Of a stretch of DNA of 64,000 bases, positions 8,506 through 16,637 are shown one piece after another. Each line of letters starts with the position of its first letter. The stretch's first letter is position 1. Origin of the DNA: Leifsonia aquatica (GTDB taxonomy: Bacteria > Actinomycetota > Actinomycetes > Actinomycetales > Microbacteriaceae); contig NZ_JACHVP010000005.1 of the NCBI RefSeq assembly GCF_014190775.1, positions 186,001 to 250,000 of the forward strand, written 5' to 3'. The notes beneath the pieces are model-generated. The model was not told where the DNA came from. It did not search any database and saw only the letters and a program-made list of their open reading frames with translations. Made by a program: the position numbers and the translations under genes.

Positions 8506-9677
8506 GATGCTCCGTTCCGTTGGGTGAGGACGAGGTCTGCGAGTTCGCGCACGGCACCGTCGCCGCCGCGGCGCGTGAGCACGAGCCGGGCGGCGGCGAG
8601 GACGGCGGGGTGGGCGTCGGCGACCGCGACGGGCCAGCCCACGACGCCGAGCGCTCCGAGGTCGTTCACGTCGTTGCCGAGGTAGGCGACCCGGTCGAGG
8701 GGGATGCCGGTCCGTGTCGACCAGGTGCGCAGGGCCGCGGCCTTGTCGTCGATGCCGTGCAGTACGTCGACCCGCAGCTTGGCGGCGCGGGCGGCCACGA
8801 CCGGGTTCGTCTCGGTGGAGAGGATGAGAAGCGGAACGCCGGCCTCCCGGAGCATCCGCACGCCCATCCCGTCGCGCCGGTTGACGACGACCGTCTCGGC
8901 GCCGTCGGTCGCGATGCTCGCGCGATCGTCGGTGTGCACGCCGTCGAAGTCGGTGACCACGGCATCCACGTCGATGTCGGGGGCGCTCGTGTCGAGCAAC
9001 GGAACCAGGGCGGCCGCGGCCGCGAGGTCGGACGGGTCGTCGATGTCGATCGCGCCGCGCGGATCGACCTCCGCGATCTCCACGCGCCCGAAGAAACGGT
9101 GGCGGTACTGCCGGAAGCCGTCGGCGCGCAGCGCGTAGAAGGCTCCGGTCTCGCGGAACTCCGGGGCACGGTCCTGCCGGCGCGGACGGACGCGCGCGTC
9201 GTGATTGACGGCGACCGCGGATCCGTCGTCCCCGACGCGCCAGAGGAAGGCGTGCGAAGCCGTCGCGGAGAACACGACATCGGCGCTGCCCTCGAGCACC
9301 CGCATCACGGCGGCGTCCAGATCAGCGGGAACGATGAAGGGGGAGGTCGCCTGCACGAAGAGGAGCACCTCCGGCCGCACCCCGTCGGCGGCGAGCACGC
9401 CGAGTGCGTGAAGCAGGGCGGCCTCCGACGACGCCTCGTCCCCGGACAGATCCGCGGGCCGCTCGATCGTCCGAGCACCCGCGGCGGTCGCTTCGGCCGC
9501 GATGCGCTCGCCGTCGGTGCTCACGTAGACCGCGTCGACGAGCTCGGCGGCGAGAGCGGCGTGAACGGCCCGGGCGACCAGGCTGCGACCCGCGACGGGC
9601 GCCAGGTTCTTGCCCGGGATGCCCTTCGAGCCGGCACGGGCGGGGATCACCGCGACCACGCGGACGGGGGAGTGCAT
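8502..9677 (-). CDS. CMP-nonulosonate (acylneuraminate) cytidylyltransferase fused to KdsC-type HAD phosphatase
   Basis: 391 residues in two domains. Residues 5-230 are a CMP-sugar synthetase with the nucleotide-binding signature AVIPARAGSKGIPGKN, plus VQATSPF and the DIDDPSDL segment. Residues from about 237 are a KdsC-like HAD phosphatase with motif I DFDGVHTDD (D243, D245), LSTETN and YLGNDVNDLGAL. Animal CMAS shares this two-domain order. The HAD part could dephosphorylate a nonulosonate 9-phosphate before activation (inference). It is the first gene of a minus-strand three-gene operon; about 220 nt upstream separates it from the divergent secreted-protein gene. Confidence 0.87.
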   Translation of the reverse strand: MHSPVRVVAVIPARAGSKGIPGKNLAPVAGRSLVARAVHAALAAELVDAVYVSTDGERIAAEATAAGARTIERPADLSGDEASSEAALLHALGVLAADGVRPEVLLFVQATSPFIVPADLDAAVMRVLEGSADVVFSATASHAFLWRVGDDGSAVAVNHDARVRPRRQDRAPEFRETGAFYALRADGFRQYRHRFFGRVEIAEVDPRGAIDIDDPSDLAAAAALVPLLDTSAPDIDVDAVVTDFDGVHTDDRASIATDGAETVVVNRRDGMGVRMLREAGVPLLILSTETNPVVAARAAKLRVDVLHGIDDKAAALRTWSTRTGIPLDRVAYLGNDVNDLGALGVVGWPVAVADAHPAVLAAARLVLTRRGGDGAVRELADLVLTQRNGAS

Positions 9678-9762
9678 GCCGGCACGCTACGGACGCCGCA
9701 TGGCCGGGCGAGGGACGGGACGGGAACGCCGGACGACCGGCTGTGGAACCGTTCAGGAACGT

Positions 9763-9781
9763 TCGAGGACGCTCAGGTGGA
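9763..9781. repeat. Left copy of a 19-bp direct repeat bounding a small island
   Basis: TCGAGGACGCTCAGGTGGA is identical to 11693-11711, in the same orientation. The two copies enclose three unrelated-looking genes with lower GC. It lies 86 nt upstream of the nonulosonate operon. Confidence 0.75.
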
Positions 9782-9900
9782 GCCTCCCGCATCGGAGAGC
9801 ACGCGCGATGCCCTCGCTGTTGAGGGTAGATTATGAATGGAAAATCTTATATTCTCGATTTAAATTCCCACACCGATCGACTTACTGAAGGGATTCAACG
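9782..9900. promoter_or_regulatory. AT-rich spacer and probable promoter of the island's first gene
   Basis: From about 9825 the sequence drops to far lower GC than the rest of the window. Candidate -10 hexamers are TAGATT (9827-9832) and TATATT (9848-9853). I see no good -35 at standard spacing. A GAAGGGA ribosome binding site lies about 7 nt before ATG 9901. Confidence 0.4.
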
Positions 9901-10443
9901 ATGAACCGATCAGCTCGAATCACCGGGACAGCCTCATCGATTGCTCTCGTGATGGTGTTGGCACTTGGTGGTCCGGCCGCCGCCGCAGATGCTTGGCCGG
10001 CGGATCCGGAAAGTCCTCCGAAAGCCCCAGTCCCGACCTCGACTGAGATGGGGCTACCGTCGCATCCGAGTGCACAATTGGTGCCTTCGGGCGGGAGCAG
10101 AGCAGGATTCAGCCCAGCGGGCTGCGTAGGAAAGACCGATACTGCGCATTGGAGCAATCGAGAAGCTTCCGTGCATGGTCGCACGACGTGCAGCGGCGGC
10201 ATCGTGTCCGCCCTCGGAGTCACCACTGCTCTACAGAAGCAAGGGTGGCTCTACTGGGAAACCGTGCAGACTGACAGCTCGAGCCGTGCGAATTCCAACA
10301 ACTCGCAAGATGCTCATCCCCACTGGGCCTGTGGAGGATGGGGAAGCCAGAACTATCGAGGAATCTCGTCTCACTACTCTCGAGAAGCGTCCGGGGTATA
10401 TACGGCGGAGACTAGTGGAGCCGAAAATCGCTTCGCCTGTTAG
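9901..10443 (+). CDS. Small secreted protein of unknown function, four cysteines
   Basis: 180 residues. A clear Sec signal peptide covers about 1-29: basic start, hydrophobic core IALVMVLALGG, then AAAADA as the cleavage region. The mature part is rich in Ser, Gly, Trp, His and Asn and has four cysteines (CVGK, TTCSGG, WACGGW and the C-terminal residue FAC), which could form two disulfides. The tail has SSHYSREASGVYTAETS. I do not recognise the family. GC content and codon choice (TCA, AAT, GCT) differ from the neighbours. It is the first of three genes inside the 19-bp repeats and may be co-transcribed with them. Confidence 0.7.
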   Translation: MNRSARITGTASSIALVMVLALGGPAAAADAWPADPESPPKAPVPTSTEMGLPSHPSAQLVPSGGSRAGFSPAGCVGKTDTAHWSNREASVHGRTTCSGGIVSALGVTTALQKQGWLYWETVQTDSSSRANSNNSQDAHPHWACGGWGSQNYRGISSHYSREASGVYTAETSGAENRFAC

Positions 10444-10450
10444 GAATTCG

Positions 10451-11038
10451 GTGTGCCGAAGGTGGCGTATTCGCCAAGCCACGAGGGTGGCAGCCACCGT
10501 CTGTGTTGCTTCCACCCTCTGCGGATGCACCGGCGGGCTGGCGACGGATTCCGGTGAACGGCTCAGTAGAAAGGAGCCGGCGCCATCGACCGTGCCGTCT
10601 CTTGCGATCAACGACGTGAAAATCGCGCCGGCAAGCTATGAATGGGTAATCGGAGGCAAGCCACAGAAGTTTCAAGCAGCGGCTGACCAGAACGATGTGA
10701 ACCTCCAGGACATTCTCGTTCCGGGGAACACTCCGTTGATAGTCCTCGGAAGCTCGGCGCGCCCCTCACAACTCGTGATCACATCGTTTTCGAACCTCGA
10801 CCCGCTCAGCGGGGCACCGACCGACTCCGACGCCCACGAACTCGATTGTCTTCACCCCGACGATCCGTGTCGAACCAGCATCGCCACCGTGTCGATCCAA
10901 ATGCGGCCGACTCTGCCGGACCACGCCAGGATCGTTGTCGTCCACGTGGGATATTGGGACGAGAGCCCAGCGAGCGCCGGTTTAACGCTTGATAGCGCGT
11001 CCTGGGGAGTTCGGCTGATTCAAGGCGGTGAGGATTGA
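10451..11038 (+). CDS. Putative lipoprotein of unknown function
   Basis: 195 residues from GTG 10451, 7 nt after the upstream stop. The N-terminus is a lipoprotein signal: an Arg-rich start, then VAATVCVASTLCGC, with lipobox LCGC and the lipidated Cys near residue 25. The mature protein holds a Ser/Pro linker, then a beta-rich region with SARPSQLVITSF and a CXHPDDPC pair of cysteines. No family is recognised. The frame is open further upstream, but starts there would overlap the secreted-protein gene and lose the signal sequence. It directly abuts the next gene (TGA then GTG). Confidence 0.65.
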   Translation: MCRRWRIRQATRVAATVCVASTLCGCTGGLATDSGERLSRKEPAPSTVPSLAINDVKIAPASYEWVIGGKPQKFQAAADQNDVNLQDILVPGNTPLIVLGSSARPSQLVITSFSNLDPLSGAPTDSDAHELDCLHPDDPCRTSIATVSIQMRPTLPDHARIVVVHVGYWDESPASAGLTLDSASWGVRLIQGGED

Positions 11039-11677
11039 GTGTCGACGGCGGACTCAGCCTGGGCAGTCGGCTCTTTCAGCGGCATCAGCTTCGATGGAAC
11101 GCTTCGCGATCTCCTCGGAGATTTCGAGAGCTACATTCGCGTCTTTAACCCCGCGCACGATCCGACGGCGCCCCCAGGCGCCGACTCCCGAAGCTGGGCA
11201 CGAGCCGGCACTCCGGCGACGGTTGTCACAGTCGACACGCAATGGAGCGACCTCCAGGTCGACCCGGTGCTCGATGAGCCGACCATGGGCGACCTCGACA
11301 TCGATGTTGCGGTTCGACTCGCCAGCGTCCTCGGCCGGCACACCACGACGCCGGACGAATGCGCGTTCCTCCTCTGGACCGGATACGCCGAGGTCGAGTC
11401 GCTCGACAGCGCTCCGGTGATCCGGGCGGGACACCGGACGGATCTTGCTGTCTTCTCCGGTCCCATCACCGCCGCGGTGCAGCCGCAACACGGCCGCCGA
11501 CCCATGAACTGGCGTCCCCGGGACGGTGCGTGGGCGGTCGGGAACGACATCTATGCCCGTAGCGTCTACGTCGGGGCCAGTTCCGCAACCATCCGGGCGA
11601 TTCACGACTCACCACTCCTGGAGGTCGCCCGCGCCTCCGCCGACAGCGTCCCGGCCGCCGAAGACCGCCGCAACTGA
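11039..11677 (+). CDS. Unknown protein, third gene of the repeat-bounded island
   Basis: 212 residues from GTG 11039, immediately after the lipoprotein stop, so the two are probably translated together. It has no signal peptide or membrane span. The sequence is rich in Asp, Ala and Trp (SAWAVGSFSG, GDLDIDVAVRLASVLG, GAWAVGNDIYARSVYVG). The repeated AWAVG near both ends may mark an internal repeat. No known domain is recognised. The gene ends 15 nt before the right-hand copy of the 19-bp direct repeat. Confidence 0.6.
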   Translation: MSTADSAWAVGSFSGISFDGTLRDLLGDFESYIRVFNPAHDPTAPPGADSRSWARAGTPATVVTVDTQWSDLQVDPVLDEPTMGDLDIDVAVRLASVLGRHTTTPDECAFLLWTGYAEVESLDSAPVIRAGHRTDLAVFSGPITAAVQPQHGRRPMNWRPRDGAWAVGNDIYARSVYVGASSATIRAIHDSPLLEVARASADSVPAAEDRRN

Positions 11678-11692
11678 CCGGCTCGTCCAGCG

Positions 11693-11711
11693 TCGAGGAC
11701 GCTCAGGTGGA
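11693..11711. repeat. Right copy of the 19-bp direct repeat
   Basis: Exact same-orientation copy of 9763-9781. It lies 2 nt beyond the stop of the response-regulator gene. A short GACCGGCT is also shared upstream of each copy, at different distances, so the original repeat may have been longer. Confidence 0.75.
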
Positions 11712-11713
11712 CG

Positions 11714-12361
11714 TCAGCGCACGAGTCCGTTCTCGTAGGCGAACGCGACCAGCTGCACGCGCGATGCCAGCCCCAGCTTCTGCAGGATGCTGCGCATGTG
11801 GCTCTTCACGGTGGTCTCCGAGATGAACGCGACCTGACCGGCCTCCGCGTTGCTCAGCCCGCGCGCGGCGAGGAGGAAGACCTCCTTCTCTCGCGCGGAG
11901 AGGGCCGCGATCCTCTCGGTTCGCGGCGGTCGGACGCGCTCGCCGCCGAACAGTGCGGCCGTCTCTTTCGGTGCGATCACGGAGTGCCCGGCGTGCACGG
12001 TGCGGATGGCCGCGAGAAGGAAGTCGGGCGTCGTGTCCTTCATGACGAAGCCATCGGCGCCGGCACGCATCGCGCGGGCCACTGCCTCGTCGCGCTCGAA
12101 CGTCGTGAGCACGATGATCCGGGGCGCATCGTCGCCGGTGAGCGTCGAGCGGATGCGCGCGGTGGCGCCGATGCCGTCGAGCAGCGGCATGCGCAGGTCC
12201 ATCAGGACGACGTCCGGGCGTTCCCGCACGGTCAGCGCGACGCCGGCCTCGCCGTCGTGCGCCGCACCCGCGAACTCCAGGTCGGGTTGCGACTCCAGCA
12301 GCATCCCGATGCCCGAGCAGAAGAGGGGCTGATCGTCGACGACGGCGACACGGATGCTCAC
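11714..12361 (-). CDS. LuxR/NarL-family response regulator
   Basis: 215 residues. The receiver domain has VVDDQPLF with the acidic pair at D9-D10, phosphoacceptor D55 in VVLMDLRMP, and the K of FVMKD. The C-terminal LuxR-type helix-turn-helix has ALSAREKEVFLLAARGLSNAEA and ISETTVKSHMRSIL. It is the partner of the kinase upstream: GTG 12361 overlaps the kinase stop (GTGA). Such pairs regulate cell-envelope or metabolic genes, but no target is indicated. The 3' end lies next to the direct repeat that bounds the island. Confidence 0.93.
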   Translation of the reverse strand: MSIRVAVVDDQPLFCSGIGMLLESQPDLEFAGAAHDGEAGVALTVRERPDVVLMDLRMPLLDGIGATARIRSTLTGDDAPRIIVLTTFERDEAVARAMRAGADGFVMKDTTPDFLLAAIRTVHAGHSVIAPKETAALFGGERVRPPRTERIAALSAREKEVFLLAARGLSNAEAGQVAFISETTVKSHMRSILQKLGLASRVQLVAFAYENGLVR

Positions 12362-13560
12362 GCGAGCACCGCCTGCGCCGCGGGGATGAAGGCGGTGACG
12401 AGGAAACCGCCGCCCTCCTCCTCATCGGGTCCGGCGTCGAGCCAGCCGCCCGCGAGGCGCGCCCGCTCACGCATCCCGTGCACTCCGCGGCCGCTCCCGG
12501 ATTCCGGCGCGGCCGCGTCGGCATACTCGCCGCCGGTCGACGCGACGGAGACCATCATCCCCCCGCCCCGGGCGTCGAGCACGACGCGCGCGCTCGCGCC
12601 CGAGCCGCCGTGCTTCAGCGCGTTCGTGAGCGCCTCCTGCACGATCCGGTAGACGGCGAGCTCTTGCGCCGGGGTCAGGCCGGCGGGCTCCGCGAACCGC
12701 TCCACCTCGGTGGACAGACCGGCATCGCGCATCCGTTCGACCAGGGCGTCGATGTCGCCGACCGCGGGCGTGGCCCGACCGTCGGGCTCGGCCACGAGCG
12801 TCTCGATCAGCATCCGCACCTCGGTGAGGGAGGAGCGCGCCGACATGGCGATGGTCTCGAGCGATTGCGCCATCGCCTCGGGCCGTTCCCCGGACAGGGC
12901 GCGAGAGCCGTCCGCCTGCGCCAGGATGACCGAGAGGGAGTGCGCCATGATGTCGTGCACATCCTGAGCGATCCGCTCGCGCTCGCCGGCGACGATCGTC
13001 TCGGTCTCGGCCCGGAGCACGTCCTCCCGCGCCGCGGCGAGGGCCCTCTCCTGCGCGGCGATCCTCCGGCGTGCGCCGATCAGGATGCCGACGGACCACG
13101 ACGCGAGGCCGGCGAGCGGCAGGCTGACGAGAAGGACGGGGCGCATGGCCGGATCCGCCCGATCGACGCCGTACCCCCAGCACAGCATCCAGGCGATCAG
13201 CGCGCCTCCGCCGAGAGCATAGGCGAGCGGGAACAGGCGACGCTTGCCGGGCAGAGTCGCCGCGGTCACGACGACGACGATGACGTTGCCGACGTAGAGT
13301 GCCGGATCGAAAGCAGTGATGGGCGGGATGAACTGCACCGCGAGCGCCGACGCGCCCAGTGCGAGCGCGGTCAGAGGCAGTAGCCGGGAGAGCGCGATGG
13401 CGAGCGACTGGAGGAGCAGCACGGCCCAGAACAGCACCGCTGCCGGCTCGTCTCCCGCGATCGGGTTCCGGCCGACTTCGCCCACTGCCCACAGGGCGAA
13501 CCAGACCATCCCGATCACAGGCTCGAACAGCGGCCGTGCGGAGACGATGACGTTCTTCAT
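12358..13560 (-). CDS. Sensor histidine kinase (HisKA_3/NarL-partner type)
   Basis: 400 residues from ATG 13560. The first half is membrane-embedded, with four or five hydrophobic helices (for example VIGMVWFALWAVGEVG and YVGNVIVVVVTAATL). Next comes a coiled segment, the HisKA_3 motif ERERIAQDVHDIMAHSLSV with the phosphorylated His, and an ATPase domain with EALTNALKHGGSGA and GRGVHGMRERARL. Residues upstream of this start also read open but lack homology. TAGGTT sits 7 nt before the ATG, and GAGGAG between could also act as a ribosome binding site. It is coupled to the downstream response regulator. Confidence 0.92.
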   Translation of the reverse strand: MKNVIVSARPLFEPVIGMVWFALWAVGEVGRNPIAGDEPAAVLFWAVLLLQSLAIALSRLLPLTALALGASALAVQFIPPITAFDPALYVGNVIVVVVTAATLPGKRRLFPLAYALGGGALIAWMLCWGYGVDRADPAMRPVLLVSLPLAGLASWSVGILIGARRRIAAQERALAAAREDVLRAETETIVAGERERIAQDVHDIMAHSLSVILAQADGSRALSGERPEAMAQSLETIAMSARSSLTEVRMLIETLVAEPDGRATPAVGDIDALVERMRDAGLSTEVERFAEPAGLTPAQELAVYRIVQEALTNALKHGGSGASARVVLDARGGGMMVSVASTGGEYADAAAPESGSGRGVHGMRERARLAGGWLDAGPDEEEGGGFLVTAFIPAAQAVLA

Positions 13561-13567
13561 GCTCCTC

Positions 13568-13573
13568 AACCTA
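13568..13573 (-). promoter_or_regulatory. -10 box TAGGTT of the kinase-regulator operon
   Basis: On the minus strand, TAGGTT is 7 nt before ATG 13560. The spacing fits a leaderless start, although GAGGAG lies in the gap. Confidence 0.5.
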
Positions 13574-13655
13574 GGATCGGTGGCGCGTCCCGACGAGCGA
13601 TACCGCCCGAAATCCTCCCCAGGGCGGAACGGTGCAGCCCAGAAGGCGCACCGGT

Positions 13656-13685
13656 TTGACCGCATCCGGGCGTGTCGCGTAGTAT
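13656..13685 (+). promoter_or_regulatory. Promoter of rplM-rpsI
   Basis: TTGACC (13656-13661) and TAGTAT (13680-13685) are separated by 18 nt. This gives a transcript start near 13692 and a leader of nearly 140 nt before rplM. Confidence 0.6.
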
Positions 13686-13691
13686 TGACTT

Positions 13692-13829
13692 TTGGTGTCC
13701 GCGCCTCCTGCGGTGCGGCATGCGAACGTGAGCCCTCCACCGGCACGGTTCGACTCTCATCGAGACGAGAACCCCCATCGGAGTGGGATTCACGAACTCC
13801 TCCGTTCGATACAGAAAGCAGCCACTACT
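13692..13829 (+). promoter_or_regulatory. Long structured 5' leader of rplM
   Basis: The leader contains a foldable element at 13747-13773 (GGTTC pairing with GAACC, then TCTC with GAGA across an internal loop). A second possible stem runs from CCCCATCGG to the GGGATTC region. L13 leaders in other bacteria autoregulate the operon. Whether this one does is inference from length, position and structure. Confidence 0.35.
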
Positions 13830-14276
13830 GTGACGCGCACTTATTCCCCGAAGGCAGACGAGATCCAGCGCGACTGGGTCGTCATCGACGCGACCGACGT
13901 CGTGCTCGGCCGTCTCGCCAGCCACACCGCCGCCCTCCTGCGCGGCAAGCACAAGGCGACGTTCGCCCCCCACCTGGACTCGGGCGACTTCGTCATCATC
14001 ATCAACGCGGACAAGGTCGCCCTGACCGGCCAGAAGGCCGAGCAGAAGAAGGCGTACCGCCACTCGGGCTACCCGGGCGGCCTCAAGGCCACCACCTACT
14101 CCGAGCTCCTGGAGAAGAACCCGATCCGCGCCGTCGAGAAGGCCGTCCGCGGCATGCTCCCGAAGAACTCCATCGGTCGCGCCCAGCTCCGCAAGCTGAA
14201 GGTCTACACCGGAAACGAGCACCCGCACGCCGCCCAGCAGCCGAAGCAGTACACGCTCGGCCAGGTCGCCCAGTAG
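13830..14276 (+). CDS. rplM: 50S ribosomal protein L13
   Basis: 148 residues from GTG 13830, the usual L13 length. It starts [20 protein letters not shown] and has the family core [28 protein letters not shown] and [14 protein letters not shown]13 is an early 50S assembly protein. The reading frame is open for 46 further codons upstream, but that part is the mRNA leader and has no L13 similarity. It pairs with rpsI 48 nt downstream in the conserved rplM-rpsI operon. Confidence 0.95.
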   Translation: MTRTYSPKADEIQRDWVVIDATDVVLGRLASHTAALLRGKHKATFAPHLDSGDFVIIINADKVALTGQKAEQKKAYRHSGYPGGLKATTYSELLEKNPIRAVEKAVRGMLPKNSIGRAQLRKLKVYTGNEHPHAAQQPKQYTLGQVAQ

Positions 14277-14324
14277 GCGATTCCAGACCTTCACGACTGA
14301 CAGAGACAAAGGATTATCACCATC

Positions 14325-14822
14325 GTGGCGAAGATCGCAGACAGCATCGAGTCGGCCCCGGCCGAGAACGTCGAGTCCTACTCGACCGAGACCCCGGCCA
14401 CTGAGGCCCCGGCCGCCCCGCGCGCCGTCCTCTCCGTTCCGGGCGCGGCCGTCGGCCGACGCAAGGAGGCCATCGCGCGTGCGCGCCTGGTCCCCGGTTC
14501 CGGCACCATCACGGTCAACGGCCGTGCGTTCGCCGACTACTTCCCGAACAAGCTGCACCAGCAGCTGATCAACGACCCGTTCAAGGTTCTCGACCTGCTC
14601 GGCTCCTACGACGTCGTCGCACGCATCACCGGCGGCGGCCCCTCGGGTCAGGCCGGCGCCCTGCGTCTGGCCATCGCGCGCGCTCTCAACGAGATCGACC
14701 GCGAGAACAACCGTCCGAACCTGAAGAAGGCCGGCTTCCTCACTCGTGACGCCCGCGTCACCGAGCGCAAGAAGGCTGGTCTCAAGAAGGCCCGCAAGGC
14801 GTCGCAGTTCTCCAAGCGCTAA
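14325..14822 (+). CDS. rpsI: 30S ribosomal protein S9
   Basis: 165 residues. The S9 core begins about residue 42 ([17 protein letters not shown]) and ends with the invariant SQFSKR tail that reaches the P-site tRNA. Residues 1-40 are an acidic Ala/Pro/Glu-rich extension typical of actinobacterial S9. GTG 14325 follows AAAGGA at about 11 nt. It is the last gene of the rplM operon. glmM starts 26 nt after its stop with its own promoter. Confidence 0.96.
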   Translation: MAKIADSIESAPAENVESYSTETPATEAPAAPRAVLSVPGAAVGRRKEAIARARLVPGSGTITVNGRAFADYFPNKLHQQLINDPFKVLDLLGSYDVVARITGGGPSGQAGALRLAIARALNEIDRENNRPNLKKAGFLTRDARVTERKKAGLKKARKASQFSKR

Positions 14823-14836
14823 CGACTCCGAGCGTT

Positions 14837-14842
14837 TAGGCT
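14837..14842 (+). promoter_or_regulatory. -10 box TAGGCT, leaderless start of glmM
   Basis: TAGGCT is 6 nt before ATG 14849 and only 15 nt after the rpsI stop. Confidence 0.6.
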
Positions 14843-14848
14843 GCCGAT

Positions 14849-16210
14849 ATGCCACGTCTTTTCGGAACCGATGGAGTCCGTGGACTCGCCAACGGTAGCC
14901 TCACCGCCGACCTCGCGCTCGGCCTCGCTCAGGCAGCAGCTGCTGTCCTGACGCGAGGCCGCAGCGCCGAGGAGCGGCGTGCCGCCGGCAAACGGCCGAC
15001 GGCGATCGTCGCCCGCGACCCTCGCGTCTCGGGCGAATTCCTGTCTGCGGCGGTCGCCGCGGGCCTCGCCAGTTCTGGCATCGACGTGTTCGACGCGGGT
15101 GTCATCCCGACGCCCGCCACGGCCTTCCTCATCGCCGACTTCGACGCGGACTTCGGTGTGATGGTCTCGGCCTCGCACAATCCGGCCCCGGACAACGGCA
15201 TCAAGATCTTCGCTCGTGGTGGCACCAAGCTCCCCGACCAGGTCGAGAACCGCATCGAGGAGCACCTGGGCCTCGAGAAGCTGACGCCCACGGGCGCCGG
15301 CGTCGGCCGCATCCGCCGCTTCGCCGACGCGGAGGACCGGTACGTGGTCCACCTGCTCGGCAGCCTCCCGCACCGCCTCGACGGCATCCACGTCGTGCTC
15401 GACTGCGCGCACGGCGCCGCCGCCGGCATCTCGCCCGAGGTCTTCACCGACGCGGGCGCTCGCGTCACCGTCATCGGGGACTCCCCGGACGGCATGAACA
15501 TCAACGACGGTGTCGGCTCCACCCACCTCGACAACCTCGCCAAGGCGGTCCTCGCGGCCGGTGCCGACGTCGGCATCGCCCACGACGGCGACGCCGACCG
15601 CTGCCTCGCGATCGACGCCGACGGCAACGTGGTCGACGGCGACCAGATCATGGCGATCCTCGCGCTCGGCATGAAGGAGCGCGGCAAGCTCAAGGACGAC
15701 ACCCTCGTCGCCACCGTCATGAGCAACCTCGGGCTGAAGCTCGCGATGCGCGACGCCGGCATCCGGGTCGTCGAGACCGCGGTCGGTGACCGCTACGTGC
15801 TCGAGGAGATGAACAAGAACGGCTACTCCCTCGGCGGCGAGCAGTCGGGCCACGTCATCATGAGCGAGTTCGCCACCACCGGCGACGGCATCCTCACCGG
15901 CCTCCACATCCTCAGCGAGATGGCGCGCCAGGGCAAGCCGCTCTCGGAGCTGGCGAAGGCCATGACGATCTACCCGCAGGTGATGATCAACGTGAAGGGT
16001 GTGGACCACCACGCCGTCCACACCGACGAAGAGCTGCGCGCCGCCGTCGCGTCGGTCGAGCAGACCCTGGGGGAGAGCGGCCGCGTGCTGCTGCGCCCGT
16101 CGGGCACCGAGCCGCTGGTGCGCGTGATGGTGGAGGCGGCCGACCAGCCGACCGCCGAGCGCCTGGCGAACGAGCTCGCCGACGTCGTGCGCGACCGCCT
16201 CACGGTCTGA
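14849..16210 (+). CDS. glmM: Phosphoglucosamine mutase GlmM
   Basis: 453 residues. The enzyme interconverts glucosamine-6-P and glucosamine-1-P for UDP-GlcNAc and peptidoglycan. The phosphorylated serine is S109 in [13 protein letters not shown]. The metal loop DGDADR and the sugar loop GGEQSGHV are present, as is the C-terminal phosphate loop [15 protein letters not shown]. The N-terminus [10 protein letters not shown] is exact for the family. glmS, which supplies its substrate, is 1.8 kb downstream, separated by two regulators and coaA. Confidence 0.97.
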   Translation: MPRLFGTDGVRGLANGSLTADLALGLAQAAAAVLTRGRSAEERRAAGKRPTAIVARDPRVSGEFLSAAVAAGLASSGIDVFDAGVIPTPATAFLIADFDADFGVMVSASHNPAPDNGIKIFARGGTKLPDQVENRIEEHLGLEKLTPTGAGVGRIRRFADAEDRYVVHLLGSLPHRLDGIHVVLDCAHGAAAGISPEVFTDAGARVTVIGDSPDGMNINDGVGSTHLDNLAKAVLAAGADVGIAHDGDADRCLAIDADGNVVDGDQIMAILALGMKERGKLKDDTLVATVMSNLGLKLAMRDAGIRVVETAVGDRYVLEEMNKNGYSLGGEQSGHVIMSEFATTGDGILTGLHILSEMARQGKPLSELAKAMTIYPQVMINVKGVDHHAVHTDEELRAAVASVEQTLGESGRVLLRPSGTEPLVRVMVEAADQPTAERLANELADVVRDRLTV

Positions 16211-16235
16211 TCGGACCCGCCGACGACGGATCGCG

Positions 16236-16544
16236 TCAGCGGCCGTCCTGCTGCCGCCGTGCGGCGATGTAGTCGAGCGCCGAGTACGGCCGGTCCTTCT
16301 CGGGGAGCATCCCCTCCTCGGCGAGTCCGGCCATGAGGGCGGCCGGGTCGAGCGACATCGTCATCGCGAGCTGGACGATGGTCGTCAGTGTCGGGTTGCC
16401 GCCACCGCGCTCGAGGCGCCCGTAATTGGCGAGATCCACGCCGCTCAGGTGCGCGATGTCGTACTGCGAGCAGCCGAGCTCGAGTCGCCGCGCTCGCAGA
16501 CGCTCGCCGAAGACGCGGGAGGCCTCGGAGCGCGCGCGTGACAT
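16236..16544 (-). CDS. XRE-family helix-turn-helix regulator, copy 1
   Basis: 102 residues from ATG 16544. The N-terminal HTH (about 12-68) reads RLRARRLELGCSQYDIAHLSG, NYGRLERGGGNPTLTTIVQLA. The C-terminal tail EGMLPEKDRPYSALDYIAARR is shared with the adjacent gene at 16638-16943. No further domain is present. Twenty-five more codons upstream are open but have no similarity to the paralogue, so they are left out. The targets are unknown. Confidence 0.8.
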   Translation of the reverse strand: MSRARSEASRVFGERLRARRLELGCSQYDIAHLSGVDLANYGRLERGGGNPTLTTIVQLAMTMSLDPAALMAGLAEEGMLPEKDRPYSALDYIAARRQQDGR

Positions 16545-16610
16545 GCTCTCAGCATCCGCTCCCCTGATCTTGCAGACCAGTGGATGGACGCGCCAGGCCT
16601 GTGGGCATGA

Positions 16611-16630
16611 GGCATTCATGCCCGAATGCC
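16611..16630 (-). terminator. Small hairpin between the two XRE genes
   Basis: GGCATTC (16611-16617) pairs with GAATGCC (16624-16630) around a 6-nt loop. It begins 8 nt after the stop of copy 2. It is weak and has no T-run. Confidence 0.3.
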
Positions 16631-16637
16631 GACGCGG

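Noticed and set aside
10175-10450. Upstream part of the lipoprotein open frame
   Set aside because: It overlaps the secreted-protein gene in another frame, and would bury the lipoprotein signal.
9763-11711. Insertion sequence or prophage
   Set aside because: No transposase, integrase or terminal inverted repeats could be found; only the direct repeat is present.
13747-13773. TTCGACTC resembling a tRNA T-loop
   Set aside because: No acceptor stem, anticodon arm or CCA-compatible layout around it.
13692-13829. N-terminal extension of L13
   Set aside because: It is open by chance, lies in the mRNA leader, and has no L13 similarity.
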